Shown: positions 10,959 to 22,257 of the stretch, one piece after another | Layout of the letters: each line of letters starts with the position of its first letter | Position numbering within the stretch: position 1 is the first letter of the stretch | Notes under the pieces: model-generated | Seen by the model: the letters and a program-made list of their open reading frames with translations, nothing else | What the model was told of the DNA's origin: nothing | The model's database searches: none | Translations under genes and position numbers: made by a program | Assembly (NCBI GenBank): GCA_033557465.1 | Contig: CM066034.1 | Span: forward strand, 412,712,159-412,776,158 | Origin: Ichthyophis bannanicus | Taxonomy: Eukaryota; Chordata; Amphibia; Gymnophiona; Ichthyophiidae | Reading direction: 5' to 3' | Length of the DNA stretch: 64,000 nucleotides

Positions 10959-11329
10959 CAGTGCATTGTAAAAATATTCATTCCCTCTGTGTTTGTCCTG
11001 TTTTGTCGCATTACAACCTGTAATTAAAATGGAGTTTTGGGGGTTAGCACCATGTGATATACACAACATGCCTATGACTTTGAAGGTGCAAAATATTCTT
11101 TATTGTGACACAAACAATAATTAAGTTAAAAAAAAACTGAAAGCAGGAGTGTGCATATGAAGTCACTGCCCCCCCCCTCCCCAAAGTCAATGCGTTGTAG
11201 ACCAACCTTTTGCTGCAATTACAGCTGCAGCTGCAAGTCTCTTAGGGTATGTCTCTATTGGCTTAGCACATCTAGCCACTGGGATTTTCACCCATTCCTT
11301 AAGGCAAAACTGATCCAACTCCTTCAAGT

Positions 11330-11859
11330 TAGATTCTCAATTGGATTGAGGTCTGGGTTTTGACTAGGCCATTCCAAGACTTTTAAATGTTTTCCTTTAA
11401 ACCAGCTTTAGCAGTATGTTTAGGGTCATTGTCCTTCTGGAAGGTAAACCTTCGTCCCAGTCTCAAATCTGTGGCAGACTGAAACAGGTTTTCCTCAAGA
11501 ATTGCCCTGTATTTGGTGCCATCCATCATTCCTTCAATCCTGACCAGTTTTCCTGTCCCTGCCAAAGAAAAACATCCCCACAGCATGATGCTGCCACTAC
11601 CATGTTTCACTGTGGGAATGGTGTTCTCAGGGTGATGGGAAGTGATGGGTGTGTGCTGCACGTGATGTTTCCCATTATGGCCCAAAAGTTCAATTTTTAT
11701 CTCATCTGCCCAGAGAAGCTTCTTCCATGTGTTTGGGGGGTCCGTCACATGCTGTTTTGAAAACTCTAGACATGTTTTCTTATTTTTTCTTTCTTTAAGC
11801 AATGGCTTTTATCTGGCCACACTTCCATAAAGTCTCACTCTGTGGAGTGTATGGCTTAA
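11330..11859 (-). pseudogene. Tc1 transposase, C-terminal part
   Basis: It encodes most of the DDE catalytic domain: [13 protein letters not shown] holds the first Asp and KDNDPKHTA the second. PDLNPIEN with the Glu lies in another frame near 11332-11356, so at least one frameshift separates them. Upstream, LSHTLHRVRLYGSVAR followed by a stop and KPLL marks a nonsense codon near the insertion point. The family cuts and pastes at TA; this copy is dead even apart from the insertion. Confidence 0.85.
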
Positions 11860-12040
11860 GTCTTGGACAACTACAAAAAGGGACTGTTGCTTCTGGAGAG
11901 AGATCTGTAATTGTAAGTATTTACTTCTGGGGATTTTTCTAAATCTTGGGAAAAATAAATTCTTTAGATTTAAGCTGATTAATCTCTGTAAATTAGAATC
12001 CTGTGTATTTGTTAAATCAGTCAGGGCCTAGTATCAGAAA

Positions 12041-12264
12041 GAGCTTTTAGTTAAATTAAAAACTCAACAGGTAGCTTTCAGTTTAAGTTTAAAACACAGC
12101 AGAGAGCTTTCAGTTTAAATTTAAAACCTAGCAGAGGGTTTTCAGTTTAAATTTAAAAACAAGCAGAGGGCTTTCAGTTTAAATTCAAAACCCAGCAGAG
12201 AGCTTTCTGGTTAAATTTAAAACCCAGCAGAGAGCTCTTAGTTTAAATTTAATACTCTCAGGCC
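12041..12264 (+). repeat. 32 bp tandem repeat in the CR1 5' leader
   Basis: Units start at 12073, 12105, 12137, 12169, 12201 and 12233, exactly 32 bp apart, with a degenerate unit before and after. The unit consensus is close to AGCTTTCAGTTTAAATTTAA plus AACCCAGCAGAG. Repeated monomers upstream of ORF1 are typical of LINE promoter regions; promoter activity here is inference. Confidence 0.88.
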
Positions 12265-13007
12265 TAGTATTAACAAAGAGCTTTAATTTAAATCAAATCA
12301 GAGTATAACAGCATAAAAGGAAAAATAGAGTCAGTATTCTTTGAGCAATAAATTGTTTCTAGAGACCTTTACAAAAGAGGCCTTCTAGATAGGGGCTAGA
12401 GACCTGTGAAATTGTTATAAATAGGTGTTAAAGCCAAGTGACAGATCAACGAGGCATTTTTAAAGACTCCCTCTATACAAGCAAGGGTTGTGTGAATCAC
12501 CCAGGAAATTGTTCAAAGATTACCTTAGAAGCACAGGACAGGGTACTGTGTAACAACCAGCTTTTAATAAGCCTTCTTTCCCTCCCTCCCTGACTCTCAC
12601 CCACCCCTGGGATAATCATAGCTTTATAGGTGCTTAAACCTCCTAAAGGGAAGGGGTGCCATATTTTCTCTCAGGTGCAGCAGTTTATCCTCAACAGGCA
12701 TACATTAAGGACCTGAGATCAATTAATTTTGAGGTGAACAAAGTCCATTAAACATTTTAGGTATAGTTTTATTAGTATAAGGATCCCCAGAAAACTTAAG
12801 TAAACAACTTAAATACCTAAACACAATGTTAAAACTAAGATGCAGACAGCAGTCCAGTAAGGAGATGGATGTTTTCTAGTCTTCTGCATTGTGTGTCACA
12901 TGTATGATTTTCTCCCAGTTGGTGAGGAGTCTTACGTGTACACTAGCTTCAAGGAGCTCTTTGCTTTCAGGGAATGAGTCCGATCTCTGGAGGCTAGAGA
13001 AGCAGAC

Positions 13008-13745
13008 TTGGAGGACATAAGGAAGACAGAGAGGCACATAGACGAGACCTACAGGGATGTAGTACTGAAGTTCCACCTCCAGTCTGGCAGCATCCCTGTT
13101 GCCATTGAGGAGAGAGGTCACGTAACAGGAGATCATCACCCTGGTGTGGCAGGAAGTGATCCTGTAGATAGGACCTATCCTCCAGGTGATATAAAACCCT
13201 CTCACACCGAGGAGGTTTCTCCAGGGCCATGTGTCCATGAGGAAAGGATTAGGACAGCCGTTATAGTTGGTGATTCGATCATTAGACATGTAGATAGCTG
13301 GGTGGCTGGTGGATGTGAGGAACGCCTAGTAACATGCCTGCCTGGTGCAAAGGTAGCAGACCTCATATGCCACATTGACAAGTTCTTAGGTAGTGCTGTC
13401 TTGGTACATGTCGATACCAATGACATAAGAAAGTGTGGTAGGGAAGGTTTGGAGGTCAAACTTATGCTTTTAGGTAGGAAGTTAAAATCCAGAACTTCCA
13501 GGGTAGCATTCTCTGAAATGCTTCCTGTTCCATGCGCAGGACCCAAAAAGCAGGCAGAGCTCCGGAGTCTCAATGCATGGATGAGACGATGGTGCAAGGA
13601 AGAGGGTTTTGGCTTTGTTAGGAACTGGGGAACATTCTGGGGAAAGGAGAGGCTTATCCAAAGGAATGGTCTCCACCTTAACCGGGATAAAACTAGAATG
13701 CTGGTATTAACGTTTAAAAAGGAGATAGAACAACTTTTAAACTAG
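13008..13745 (+). pseudogene. CR1 ORF1 with SGNH/esterase-type domain
   Basis: A 245-codon frame. From about residue 83 it reads AVIVGDSIIRHVDSW (nucleophile block, GDS), then CLPGAKVADL, then VLVHVDTNDIRK (block normally GTND, here DTND) and near the end NGLHLNRDKTRML (block with the catalytic His). These are the blocks of the SGNH hydrolase domain of CR1-clade ORF1 proteins, thought to help LINE RNPs; its exact role is not settled. The N-terminal 80 residues have no recognised fold. The changed GTND block and the age of the copy argue against function. The true start is probably upstream in a broken frame. Confidence 0.8.
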
Positions 13746-13822
13746 AAAATAGGGGAAAGCTGATAGTCGCCCAAGAGTGCATAGTTTGGAACAATGTATC
13801 CTTTAAGGATACCTGTAAAAGA

Positions 13823-15010
13823 TTGAAGTTAGGAGATATCAACAGAGAGGTTCCAATAAAGACAAAAGTAATCCAAATGCCCTTAAGTACACAGCTTAAA
13901 GATTCAAAATTAACCCTGCCTACCGATAACCAGATTAATATGAATAAAATACGGCCTCCAAAATGCTTGTATGCAAATGCTAGAAGTCTAAAAAATAAGA
14001 TAGGAGAGTTAGAATATATAGCACTAAATGAGAAGTTAGATACAATTGGTATCTCAAAGACATGGTGGAAGGAGAACAACCAGTTGGAAACTGTGATACC
14101 TGGGTACAAACTATATTGTAATGATAGAGCAAATCAAATTGGTGGAGGGGTTGCACTCTATGTTAGAGAGTGCATTTAGTCACAAAGGATTAAAGTTTTG
14201 CAGGAAACAAAATTCACTGTAAAATCTCTATGGATTGAAATTCCATGTAAAGGGGGAAGGGGAAGGTGATGGCAGTGGGGGTGTACTATTGATCGCCTTG
14301 CCAGAATGAACAAATGGATGATGAAATGCTCAAAGAAATCAGGGAAGCTAATGAAAATTACAGCACAGCAATAATAATGGACGATTTCAATATCCACGGT
14401 GTCGACTGGGTCAGTGTCATGGCAGGACATGAAGTTTCTAGAAGAAATCAATGACTGCTTCTTGAAGTAGCTGGTTCATGAACTGACCAGAGGGGAAGCC
14501 ATTTTGAACCTAGTCCTTAGTGGAACACAAGATCTGGTGCAAGAGATAAGGTGTTGTGGTCACTTGGCAATAGTGATCATAGCATGATCTCGTTTGATTT
14601 AATAAGTGGAGGAAGAATGGCAAGAAAAATGCACAGTACTACCTTTTAGCTTTCAAAAGGGAGACTATGATAAAATGAAGAAAATAATTAAGAAAAAACT
14701 AAAAGAAGCAGTTGCAAAGGTTAAAGATTTACATGAAACATGGCTGTTGTTTAAAAATACTATCTTGAAAGCCCAGACAAGTTGTATTCCATGCTTTAAG
14801 AAACGTGGAAGGAAGTCCAAAAAACTGCCAGCATGGTTTAAAGGTGAGGTCAGAGAGGCTGTTGTTGCCAAAAAGCATATGTCAGGAAATGGAAAAAAGA
14901 ACCAAATGACAAAAACTGGAAAGAGTACAAGCACTGGCAAGTTAGATGCAAGGCATTGATAAGGCAGGTAAAGAGAGAATTTGATAAAAAGCTTGCTGTG
15001 GAAGCAAAAA
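13823..15010 (+). pseudogene. CR1 ORF2, endonuclease part (5' of DIRS-B)
   Basis: AP-like endonuclease sequence: CLYANARSLKNKIGELE at the start, then IGISKTWW where CR1 proteins have ISETWW (the catalytic Glu is Lys here), and IGGGVALYVRE. After stops it continues with WIEIP, VYY, MDDEMLKEIREANENYS and IIMDDFNIHGVDW. The linker before the RT follows (14606-14959, TSCIPCFKKRGRKSKKLPAW). It ends where DIRS-B is inserted, in a stretch that reads KREFDKKLAVEAK. Confidence 0.82.
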
Positions 15011-15016
15011 TGCGTA

Positions 15017-15203
15017 AAGAGTAGTTACTCACCTGTAACAGGTGTTCTCCAGGAGCAGCAGGAATCAGTCCTCACATATGGGTGTCATCGGCGCCAATGA
15101 AGCCCCAGCGGAGCATTTCCCCAGCTTTCCATGAAAGCCTTTGGGAATGCAGGCATGCATGCGCGGTTCCCTTCCCGCCTAAAGGTGCCATCTTACCTCA
15201 GTC
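15017..15203. repeat. DIRS-B inverted terminal repeat, 3' side
   Basis: It matches the reverse complement of 22511-22671 from CCTCACATATGGGTGTCATC to CATCTTACCTCAGTC with few differences. The outer about 50 bp (GTAGTTACTCACCTGTAACA onward) differ between ends and are reproduced in the internal complementary region. Confidence 0.87.
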
Positions 15204-15285
15204 AAATGACATAGCTAAGAACAGCACACAAAAATGAAAAAATAAACTATGTACAACTGCAACTCCAAGGGGAGGAGGGAGGGTT

Positions 15286-15383
15286 GTGAGGACTGATTCC
15301 TGCTGTTCCTGGAGAACACCTGTTACAGGTGAGTAACTACTCTTTCTCCAGGACCAAGCAGGAAGTCAGTCCTCACATATGGG
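15286..15383. repeat. DIRS-B internal complementary region
   Basis: Its reverse complement joins the 22671 end (TGGTCCTGGAGAA) to the 15017 end (AGAGTAGTTACTCACC), the same circle-junction design as in DIRS-A. Confidence 0.88.
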
Positions 15384-15519
15384 TGACTCCCTAGCTCTGG
15401 GCTACCGAGGAACCCAGGCTGAACAAGAGTACTCCCTCTAGTCTCAGCAGCAAAGAAAGGCTTTCCAAGGACACAACCTCCACCGGTAGCCCAACAGAGG
15501 GCAGGAGGGCAGGAGTTGC

Positions 15520-16763
15520 CTAAACCTCAAAGAGATTCCGGAGTACTGCTTGGCCAAAAGCACTGTCCCTACGGGACTCTCTCTCCAGACAGTAATGGGC
15601 CGCAAAATTCTGGCTTGAAGACCAAGTTGCAGCCCTGCAGATGTCTACCAAGGGCACAGAGCGGAGATGAGCCATTGAGGCAGCCATTGCCCTGACACGG
15701 TGGGCCGTAACCCGACCCTGCAAAGGAAGGTCAGCCGCCTTGTAAGCCCAGGTGATACAGTCAGCCACCCAGATGGACAAGGTACGCTTGGACACAGCCA
15801 ACCCCAACTTATTAGGGTCAAAAGAAACGAAGAGCTGAGTAGCCCTTCTATGCCCTTGCGTACGGTCAAGGTAGAAGGATAAGGCCCTCCTACAGTCCAG
15901 GGTATGCAGGACTGCTTCAGCCTGGCTTGCATGAGGCCTAGGGAAGAATGTTGGAAGAAACACCTCCTGATTGAGGTGGAAAGAGGAAACAACCTTTGGG
16001 AGGAACTTTGGATGAGTCCTGAGGACTACCCTGTTCCTATAAATCCTGGTGTAAGGCCTATCACAAACCAGGGCCTGAAGCTCACTCACTTGCCTGGCCG
16101 AGGTTAAGGCTATCAGGAAGAGTGTCTTCCAGGATAGGAAGCGTAGTGGACAAGTAGCCATCGGCTCAAAAGGTGGGCGAGTCAGTTGCTGCAAGACCAC
16201 ATTCAACTCCCACTCAGGGGCAGGAGGACAGATTGGAGGCCTGAGCAAAAGCAAGCCCCTGAGAAAGCGGGACACCAAGGGGTGAACCGACAGAGAATGT
16301 CCTTCCACCAGTGAGTGGTGAGCTGCTAGAGCTGAGAGGTGGACCCGAACAGAATTGGACTTAAGTCCCTGATTGGACAAGTGCAGTAAGTACTGAAGCA
16401 CTACTGGCACAGTACAGGAGAAAGGATCCTCTGTACGTAGCTGACACCACACAGAAAACCTTTTCCATTTGAGAGCATAGGTTTTCCTAGTGGACTGTTT
16501 CCTAGAGGCTAGGACAACTTCCTCAACTTCCTCAGGTAGGCCCCAGGGAGCCAAAACTACCCTTGCAGCCTCCAGGCCATCAAATTGAGAGCTTTGAGAT
16601 TGGGGTGCAGAAGGGAACCCTGCTCCTGTGAGAGAAGGTCGGGTTGCAACCCCAGAGGCAGTGGGGGATCCACCGCCAGTTGAAGTAGAAGTGGAAACCA
16701 AGGCTGTCTCGGCCACCTGGGACAGGCACAAGGAGAGCAGCAGCTCTTGCAAAGCTGAGCAGG
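15520..16763 (-). pseudogene. DIRS-B tyrosine recombinase, catalytic Arg lost and 5' part disrupted
   Basis: About 410 codons remain open before the frame runs into the foreign insert. They include the core-binding segment STRKTYALKWKRFSVW, the HxxR box AHRVRA and the Tyr in AAHYCL. The first catalytic block reads SARQVSELQAL where DIRS-A and DIRS-D have RRVSEL/RRISEL, so the conserved Arg before VSEL is Gln (CAA). That change should abolish strand cleavage. The N-terminal part continues beyond the insert in the overlapping frame at 18582-19915. Confidence 0.82.
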
Positions 16764-16798
16764 AGACACACGGAGCAAGAGTATAGATGACACAAGCG
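16764..16798. repeat. Inverted end of the 1.8 kb insert, left
   Basis: Perfect 35 bp match to the reverse complement of 18547-18581. Confidence 0.9.
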
Positions 16799-16807
16799 CT
16801 TTTATTG

Positions 16808-16852
16808 GGATCCCCAACGCATTTTGGCAGGGTTGCCTTCCTCAGGGGGTTT
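16808..16852 (-). ncRNA. Degenerate hammerhead ribozyme-like motif
   Basis: The minus strand reads CCCCCTGAGGAAGGCAACCC, then TGCCAAAATGCGTTGGGGATC. CTGAGGA matches the CUGANGA core, GGCA-ACCC-TGCC forms a 4 bp stem II, and CCCC/GGGG can form stem I. The GAAA core box reads AAAA, so the key G12 is lost and activity is unlikely. Stem III would be minimal, as in hammerheads of Penelope-like elements. Confidence 0.5.
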
Positions 16853-18546
16853 GTAAACTTACAAATAAAATGAACACACATATTATTAAAAACAATAAAT
16901 ACATAAAATATCATAAAAAAGGTGATAAACTTAGTAATGAATACGTAATAATGATAACTACTAACAAACTAAAGCTGACCGGGCATGGTAAACACAGAGA
17001 TAACAATAAAAACAATGATAATAAAGATGTAACCATAATTAAAATGTTCCAAAACACATTAAAAAAAACTAAATGAAACTATAAAAACATGATAATAAAA
17101 TATTCGTTAAAAAATTATAAAATAATAAATAATTATGAACATATATACAAAATAGTTAATAGCCAATCGTAACAACATCATGGTGTAACTTCTAATAAAC
17201 AAATATGAGTCTATTATTGTTGAAACATATTAATAAAAGCATAAATGAATGTGTATAAAACAATAAATACTATATAAAACCATGTAAAAAACTCCATTAT
17301 AGAACACTGCAGGGCAGAAGCAGGGATTAAAACCAATAATTGAGGAGATCAATTACATCAGAGGTAGTTATAAGATATAGGCAATGTAGAAACACCGGGG
17401 AAAAGTCTGTGAAATATATGCAAAGTAAGGCAAAGAATTTAATCGTACTCACTCAGCGCGTACATAAAAGGCAAGAACTCCAGCTGATGACAATAATGGG
17501 GACAGACGGCTGAAGCCTGCAGTTTCTAATATCCAAATAAAAACCCATCGAATTAGAGAACAACGAGGGGACAAACGTCTTAAAGACTTATAGAATATGA
17601 TGATAAAAATGACTGACAGGGTAACTTATGGTGTAAAATAGAAGAACTACTGTAATGATGTTAAAAATGCAGGATCAAATATAATTTATTGTAGGGTATG
17701 TGGAGAACTTAAATAACCTTAAGAAAGGGCGGAAAAAACGGGAACCTAAAAAACTGCTGTTTAGCTGTACTGACGAATATCCTGAAATTGTGTGTTCATG
17801 GTGAATGGAGCAAACAATACTTACAGCCCCACGAAGAAACTTTGATGTAGTAGTTATAGTTGCAGTCTCATATGTAGGATTTCACCAGTAATCAGGAAAA
17901 GTCAATATAACTAGTGGAGAAAATCAATGGTGGTAAATCGCAGTACAATTGATGAACACAGATAGTTTTAAAACAATGTTATGTAATATGAGAGAAATAG
18001 GTATCAAACGTCGCTGTACAAAGGGCTGCTTTAGTGATAGTAGAAGGCTGGGAATTAATGCATAATCTTGGTGTAAAAAATTGTTTAAAAATTTTTTAGG
18101 AAGAAGTATGTCAAGATCTTTAAAAATGAGAGAACTACCTCAACGCGGCACCATGTTGTCATCGAAAAACCATGCGGGTGAAGTGAACACACTAAGCCTT
18201 ATAATGTAAATAGAAGTTTTAGCGCCCATCTAAAAACCGTGAATTTAAATTATAGGTAATCATAGATGTTAGGTCCTGACTTATCTATGTAAACATCGTG
18301 GCACAGGACGTGAATCAAAGAATATGTGTTGTGAGGCTCCTGTCTTTAATGTAAGAACACGGCAAGTATGAAGACAAGTGTGCACTTACGAAGAAAAAAG
18401 TGAAACTGTCAAATTTTGGCAAATGTACAGGAGGAGATGAAAAAAAACAGAGACATTCAAAACTTACCACCAGAGTGAAAGTACTGTCAGCACTAACTCC
18501 GAATAATGCAAAGGGACAGCTGAAGTAAAAACAGGATATTTAAAGA

Positions 18547-18581
18547 CGCTTGTGTCATCTATACTCTTGCTCCGTGTGTCT
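18547..18581. repeat. Inverted end of the 1.8 kb insert, right
   Basis: Perfect 35 bp match to the reverse complement of 16764-16798. DIRS-B sequence (TTCAGCCACCTGGGAGCC) resumes directly after it. Confidence 0.9.
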
Positions 18582-20230
18582 TCAGCCACCTGGGAGCCAC
18601 CAGCAGGACTGAGGCCTTGTCCTGAAGAATTTTGAAGAGAGTTCGGGCCACCAAGGGCATGGGAGGAAACGCATACAGGAGGCCCTGAGACCATGGAACC
18701 AGAAAAGCATCTGCTGCTATTCTCCAAGGTTGTGGTTGCCTGAAGCAGAACTTTGGCAGTTGCTTGTTCATTGGGCTGGCAAAGAGATCTACCAAAGGGA
18801 GACCCCATTTCAGGAAGATCTTCTGAACTACTGAAGGATGCAGCTGCCACTCGTGGGGCTGCAGAATCCTGCTTAACCTGTCGGCCAGGTAGTTGTCCTG
18901 GCCTGGAAGGTACACAGCCTTGAGGAGCATGTTGTGCTTGAGGGCAAATGAACAAAGGTCCTGAGCCTCCCGACAAAGGAGTCTGGACCCAGTCCCACCC
19001 TGTTTGTTCACATAAAACATGGCTACTTGATTGTCTGTCTGAACCAGGACAGATTGATGAGCCAGGGTAGGAGAGAAAGCTTTGAGTGCTAATCAAATAG
19101 CTCTGAGTTCGAGGAGATTGATCTGCTGTGCAGCCTCCCAAGGAGACCACAGGCCCTGGGTGCACTTGCCTAGACAATGAGCTCCCCAGCCCTGCAGGGA
19201 GGCATCGGTGGTCAGTACCACCGTGTACCCAGGAATCTGAAAAGGCACCCCCTTTAGTAGATTGGGTGGGTGCAGCCACCAGCTGAGGGAGTTCAGAAAT
19301 TGTCTGGACACCCTTATCCTGTCCCTGAGGCTGCCTGTGGCCTGTGACCACTGAGTCCGAAGGCACCACTGTGCAGGCCTCATATGGAGCCTGGCATTGG
19401 GAGTCACATGCACTGTTGAAGCCATGTGGCCAAGCAGCCTCAGGCAGAGTCTGGCGGAAACCAGTGACCTGCTGAGAAACTGATTTGCCAAGGCTATCAA
19501 TCTTTGGGCTCCATCTTCTGGCAAAAAAGCCTTTGCCAGCAGAGAGTCCAGCCTTGCTCCTATGAACTTCAAGTTCTGGGAGGGGAGCAAAATGGACTTT
19601 GCAAAGTTTATTACAAACCCCAGGCTTTGAAGAAGAGCAATAGTTCTGAGGGTGGCTTGTCTGGCCTCCTGGCACGTCTGACCCCTGATGAGCCAGTCGT
19701 CCAGATAGGGGAAGACAAAGATTCCCTGATTTCTCAGGTAGGCCGCCACCACTGCCAGGCATTTGGTAAAGATCCTGGGAGCGGAGGTGAGGCAAAAAGG
19801 CAGTACTCTGTACTGATAATGGTTTCCTCCCACAATGAACCTGAGGTACTTTCTGTGGTCTGGATGAATGAGGATGTGAGTGTACGCATCTTTTAGATCT
19901 AAGGAGCATAGCCAATCTCCCTGCTGGAGGTAGGGCAGAAGTGTTCCAAGAGTAAGCATCTTGAACTTTTCTTTCTCTAGGAACTTGTTGAGGTTCCTGA
20001 GGTCCAGAATGGGTCGAAGGCCACCGGTTCTTTTGGACACCAGGAAATACCTGGAGTAGAATCCGTGACCTTGCAAGTGGGGAGGCACAGGCTCCACCGC
20101 CCTGTCCACCAACAGACCTTGAAGCTCTTAAAGGAGAAGGTCTGTGTGCAGGGGAGGCCTTGGAGGCTCCCCTGGAAAGTATGGAGGAGGCAGTTGGTGA
20201 AAATGCAGTGCATAGCCCCTATGGACTATG
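18582..20230 (-). pseudogene. DIRS-B reverse transcriptase, RNase H and methyltransferase-like ORF
   Basis: The RT core spans 19093-20112: GFYSRYFLVSKRTGGLRPIL, LDLRNLN, SLDLKDAYTHILI (first catalytic Asp) and FPYLDDWLIRG (YxDD). RNase H follows with TDASLQGWGAHC, LELRAI, AMFYVNKQGG and LADRLSR, then VDLFASPMNKQLP and YAFPPMPLVARTLF. Two nonsense codons break it: TAA at 20128-20130 and TGA at 19093-19095, the latter directly after LELRAI where the relatives have Arg. An alternative frame (18464-19915) stays open across this region; it is the upstream part of the recombinase frame, as in the other DIRS copies. Confidence 0.85.
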
Positions 20231-20234
20231 TCCA

Positions 20235-22257
20235 ACACCCAACTGTCCCCGGTGATGAGGGGCCACTGGTGGGCAAAGAGGGCGAGGCAACCTCCTGTGC
20301 AGGGTTGAGAGAGCAGGGATGGAAAGGCTACGCTCAAGGAGTCAAAAACCCCCACCCTGCTGAGTGGGAGCAGGAGCCGGAGGCTTGGGGGTCCTCTGCC
20401 TACGGGGCCCATTACCCTGCCCCTTGGCTTGCTGACCCTGGGGTGCAGCTTGGGTAGACTGATATTGAGGGTACTGTTTGTAGGCAGTGCCCTTCCTCGG
20501 GTAAAAGGGATTTTTACCCAAGCCCTTCTTTTTATGAGAAGGGGCAGAGGTCTTCCTAGACAGCCTTGTCCGTGTAAGGTGCTCTGTTTCGAGCTGGGCG
20601 GCCGCCTCGGTCATGGGCTTGCCAAAAAGGTTTTCACCTCGGCACGGGACATCGACCAACTTGTCCTGAACCCATGGCTCGAGGTCCGATGACTGCAGCC
20701 ATGCCTGGCATCGAGCCGCGATGCCGGCTGCCGCAACTCAGGCCGAAGCCTCGAAGCCATCGTAGGCAGTGCGGGACATGAACTTCGAGCAGTCCCGAAT
20801 CCCTGAGGACAATGACTTGAATCTCTGCAAGGGTTCCCCGGAGAGTCCAGCAGAGAACCCGGCCAACTCCTTGGCCAGGTCCCGTAAGTACATGCCCATG
20901 TACAGCTGGTAAGACTGGACACAGCAAGCAAGCATCGAGCCCTGGAAGCACTTTCTACCGACGCCATCGAGGTTCCGGGCCTCCCTGCCGGGTGGCACCG
21001 CAGAGTGCTTCTTCTGGCTCTTCAGACGATGCATGGCCTATTCCACAACCATGGAATGATGTGGTAGCTGTGCTTTCTGAAAGCCAGGGCTCTTCCTGAG
21101 TCGATAGTTTGAGTCGACTCGCTTGCTTAAAACCGGCACCGAGGCCGGTGCCTCCCACATCCTTCAGCATCAGAGGAACCGGGACAGTAAAGGCCTCCTT
21201 TGGAGGAGAGTCATACTGCAGGGCCTCGAGCTCTTCAGCTCGAGGCTCTTCCTTGGGGTCCGCCGGAATAGCCAAGGCAGTGGCCATATCCCGGACGAAC
21301 TCCGAGAACTGAGTATCCTCCGGAGGGGATCTACTCCGGGGCTCAGACTGCGGTGAGTCCGACGGGACTCACCGAATCTTGAACGTATCAGGGGACTCCT
21401 CATCCTTCGTCTCCCAGGCAGACTCGTCCGACGAGGAGTCAGGGTCCGACCCCGCGGGGCCCTGGAGCACCTGCCCTGACGCCGGAGGCACCGGCGTCGA
21501 CGCCCTCAGTCCCAAGCGGGAGGTCGAGGGAGACTGCGACTGAGGTCGACTTCGAGCCATGATGGACTCGAGTATCGGCTCAGTCTCTGGGGTCGACTTC
21601 GAAGTCGATGTCCCGGTGGTCGGGGCAGATGCGCCAGACAAGCTGGCCATCAGTGCCTGCTGCTGCTCAATGAAGGCAGACAATCTGCTCTCCAAGGCTG
21701 TCATCCTGAGACTCAGCTCGGGAGATGCAGCAGCCACCGACTTGGGCCCCGGCGGCACCGGGCCCGACGTCGGCTCCCTGGGAGGAGAGTCCTCGAGGAC
21801 TACAGGGCTTACGTGTCCAGCAGACTCCGGCTCCACGCGAGGAATTTTGGCAGGCTTCTCTTAGTCAACGGGCCCGGGGCGATGGTCGGGGGTCTTAGAC
21901 CTGGCCCTCGAGGAGCCAGGGACCTCTTCCGACGACGCCCTCGCGAGCCGCTTCTTCCTCTTGCGTTCCCGGTCGGCGGACCCCCCTGTCTGAGGAGCTA
22001 CGACGGCGCTTGGGTTCTGAATCCCGAGATGTCGAGGCCTCAGACGAGGTCTGGGCCCGGCCGGAGGCTAAGTCCGAGAAAAGCCTTTCTTTTTGCTGCT
22101 GGTGACTTCGGAGTGCCTTGGAAGACATCTTCCCACATGGCCCACACGACTTAGGGTCGTGATCAGGACCGAGGCACCGGAGGCAGCAGTCGTGTGTGTC
22201 GGTGAGAGACATTAATTTCTTACACCGATCACACTTCTTGAAACCGCTGGAAGCCAT
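20235..22257 (-). pseudogene. DIRS-B gag
   Basis: It starts at the ATG at 22255-22257 (MASSGFKK). An N-terminal zinc-binding-like module follows: CDRCKKLMSLTDTHDC then CLRCLGPDHD. Next are a Ser/Pro/Glu-rich acidic middle (21369-21836, SSSDESAWETKDEESPDTF), a helical part (20738-21034, YQLYMGMYLRDLAKELAGF; DCSKFMSRTAYDGFEA) and a basic Pro/Gln-rich C-terminus (20342-20659). Frames change at least three times, so it is a pseudogene. The protein presumably packaged the element's RNA. Confidence 0.78.

Larger units (their letters stand above)
16764..18581 (-). mobile_element. 1.8 kb non-coding insert with 35 bp inverted ends, Penelope-like
   Basis: AT-rich DNA that interrupts the DIRS-B reading LVAPRW. 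The ends 16764-16798 and 18547-18581 are perfect 35 bp inverted copies (AGACACACGGAGCAAGAGTA onward). Just inside the left end, read on the minus strand, lies a hammerhead-like motif followed by an AATAAAAG stretch. No protein frame is recognisable. Hammerhead motifs together with short inverted end sequences are known from Penelope-like elements, so a non-autonomous relative is my best guess. A foldback or MITE-type DNA transposon is the main alternative. No clean target duplication was found: GCCACCTGGGA occurs near both sides (16712-16722, 18585-18595), but extra bases separate the left copy from the inverted end. Confidence 0.6.

Noticed and set aside
16712..18595. GCCACCTGGGA as target duplication of the 1.8 kb insert
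   Set aside because: On the left about 40 bases separate the word from the inverted end, so it does not directly flank the insert. It may be an older duplication in DIRS-B.
18464..19915. 483-codon frame as an independent gene
   Set aside because: It overlaps the DIRS-B RT/RNase H motifs in another frame and corresponds to the upstream part of the recombinase frame seen in DIRS-A and DIRS-D.
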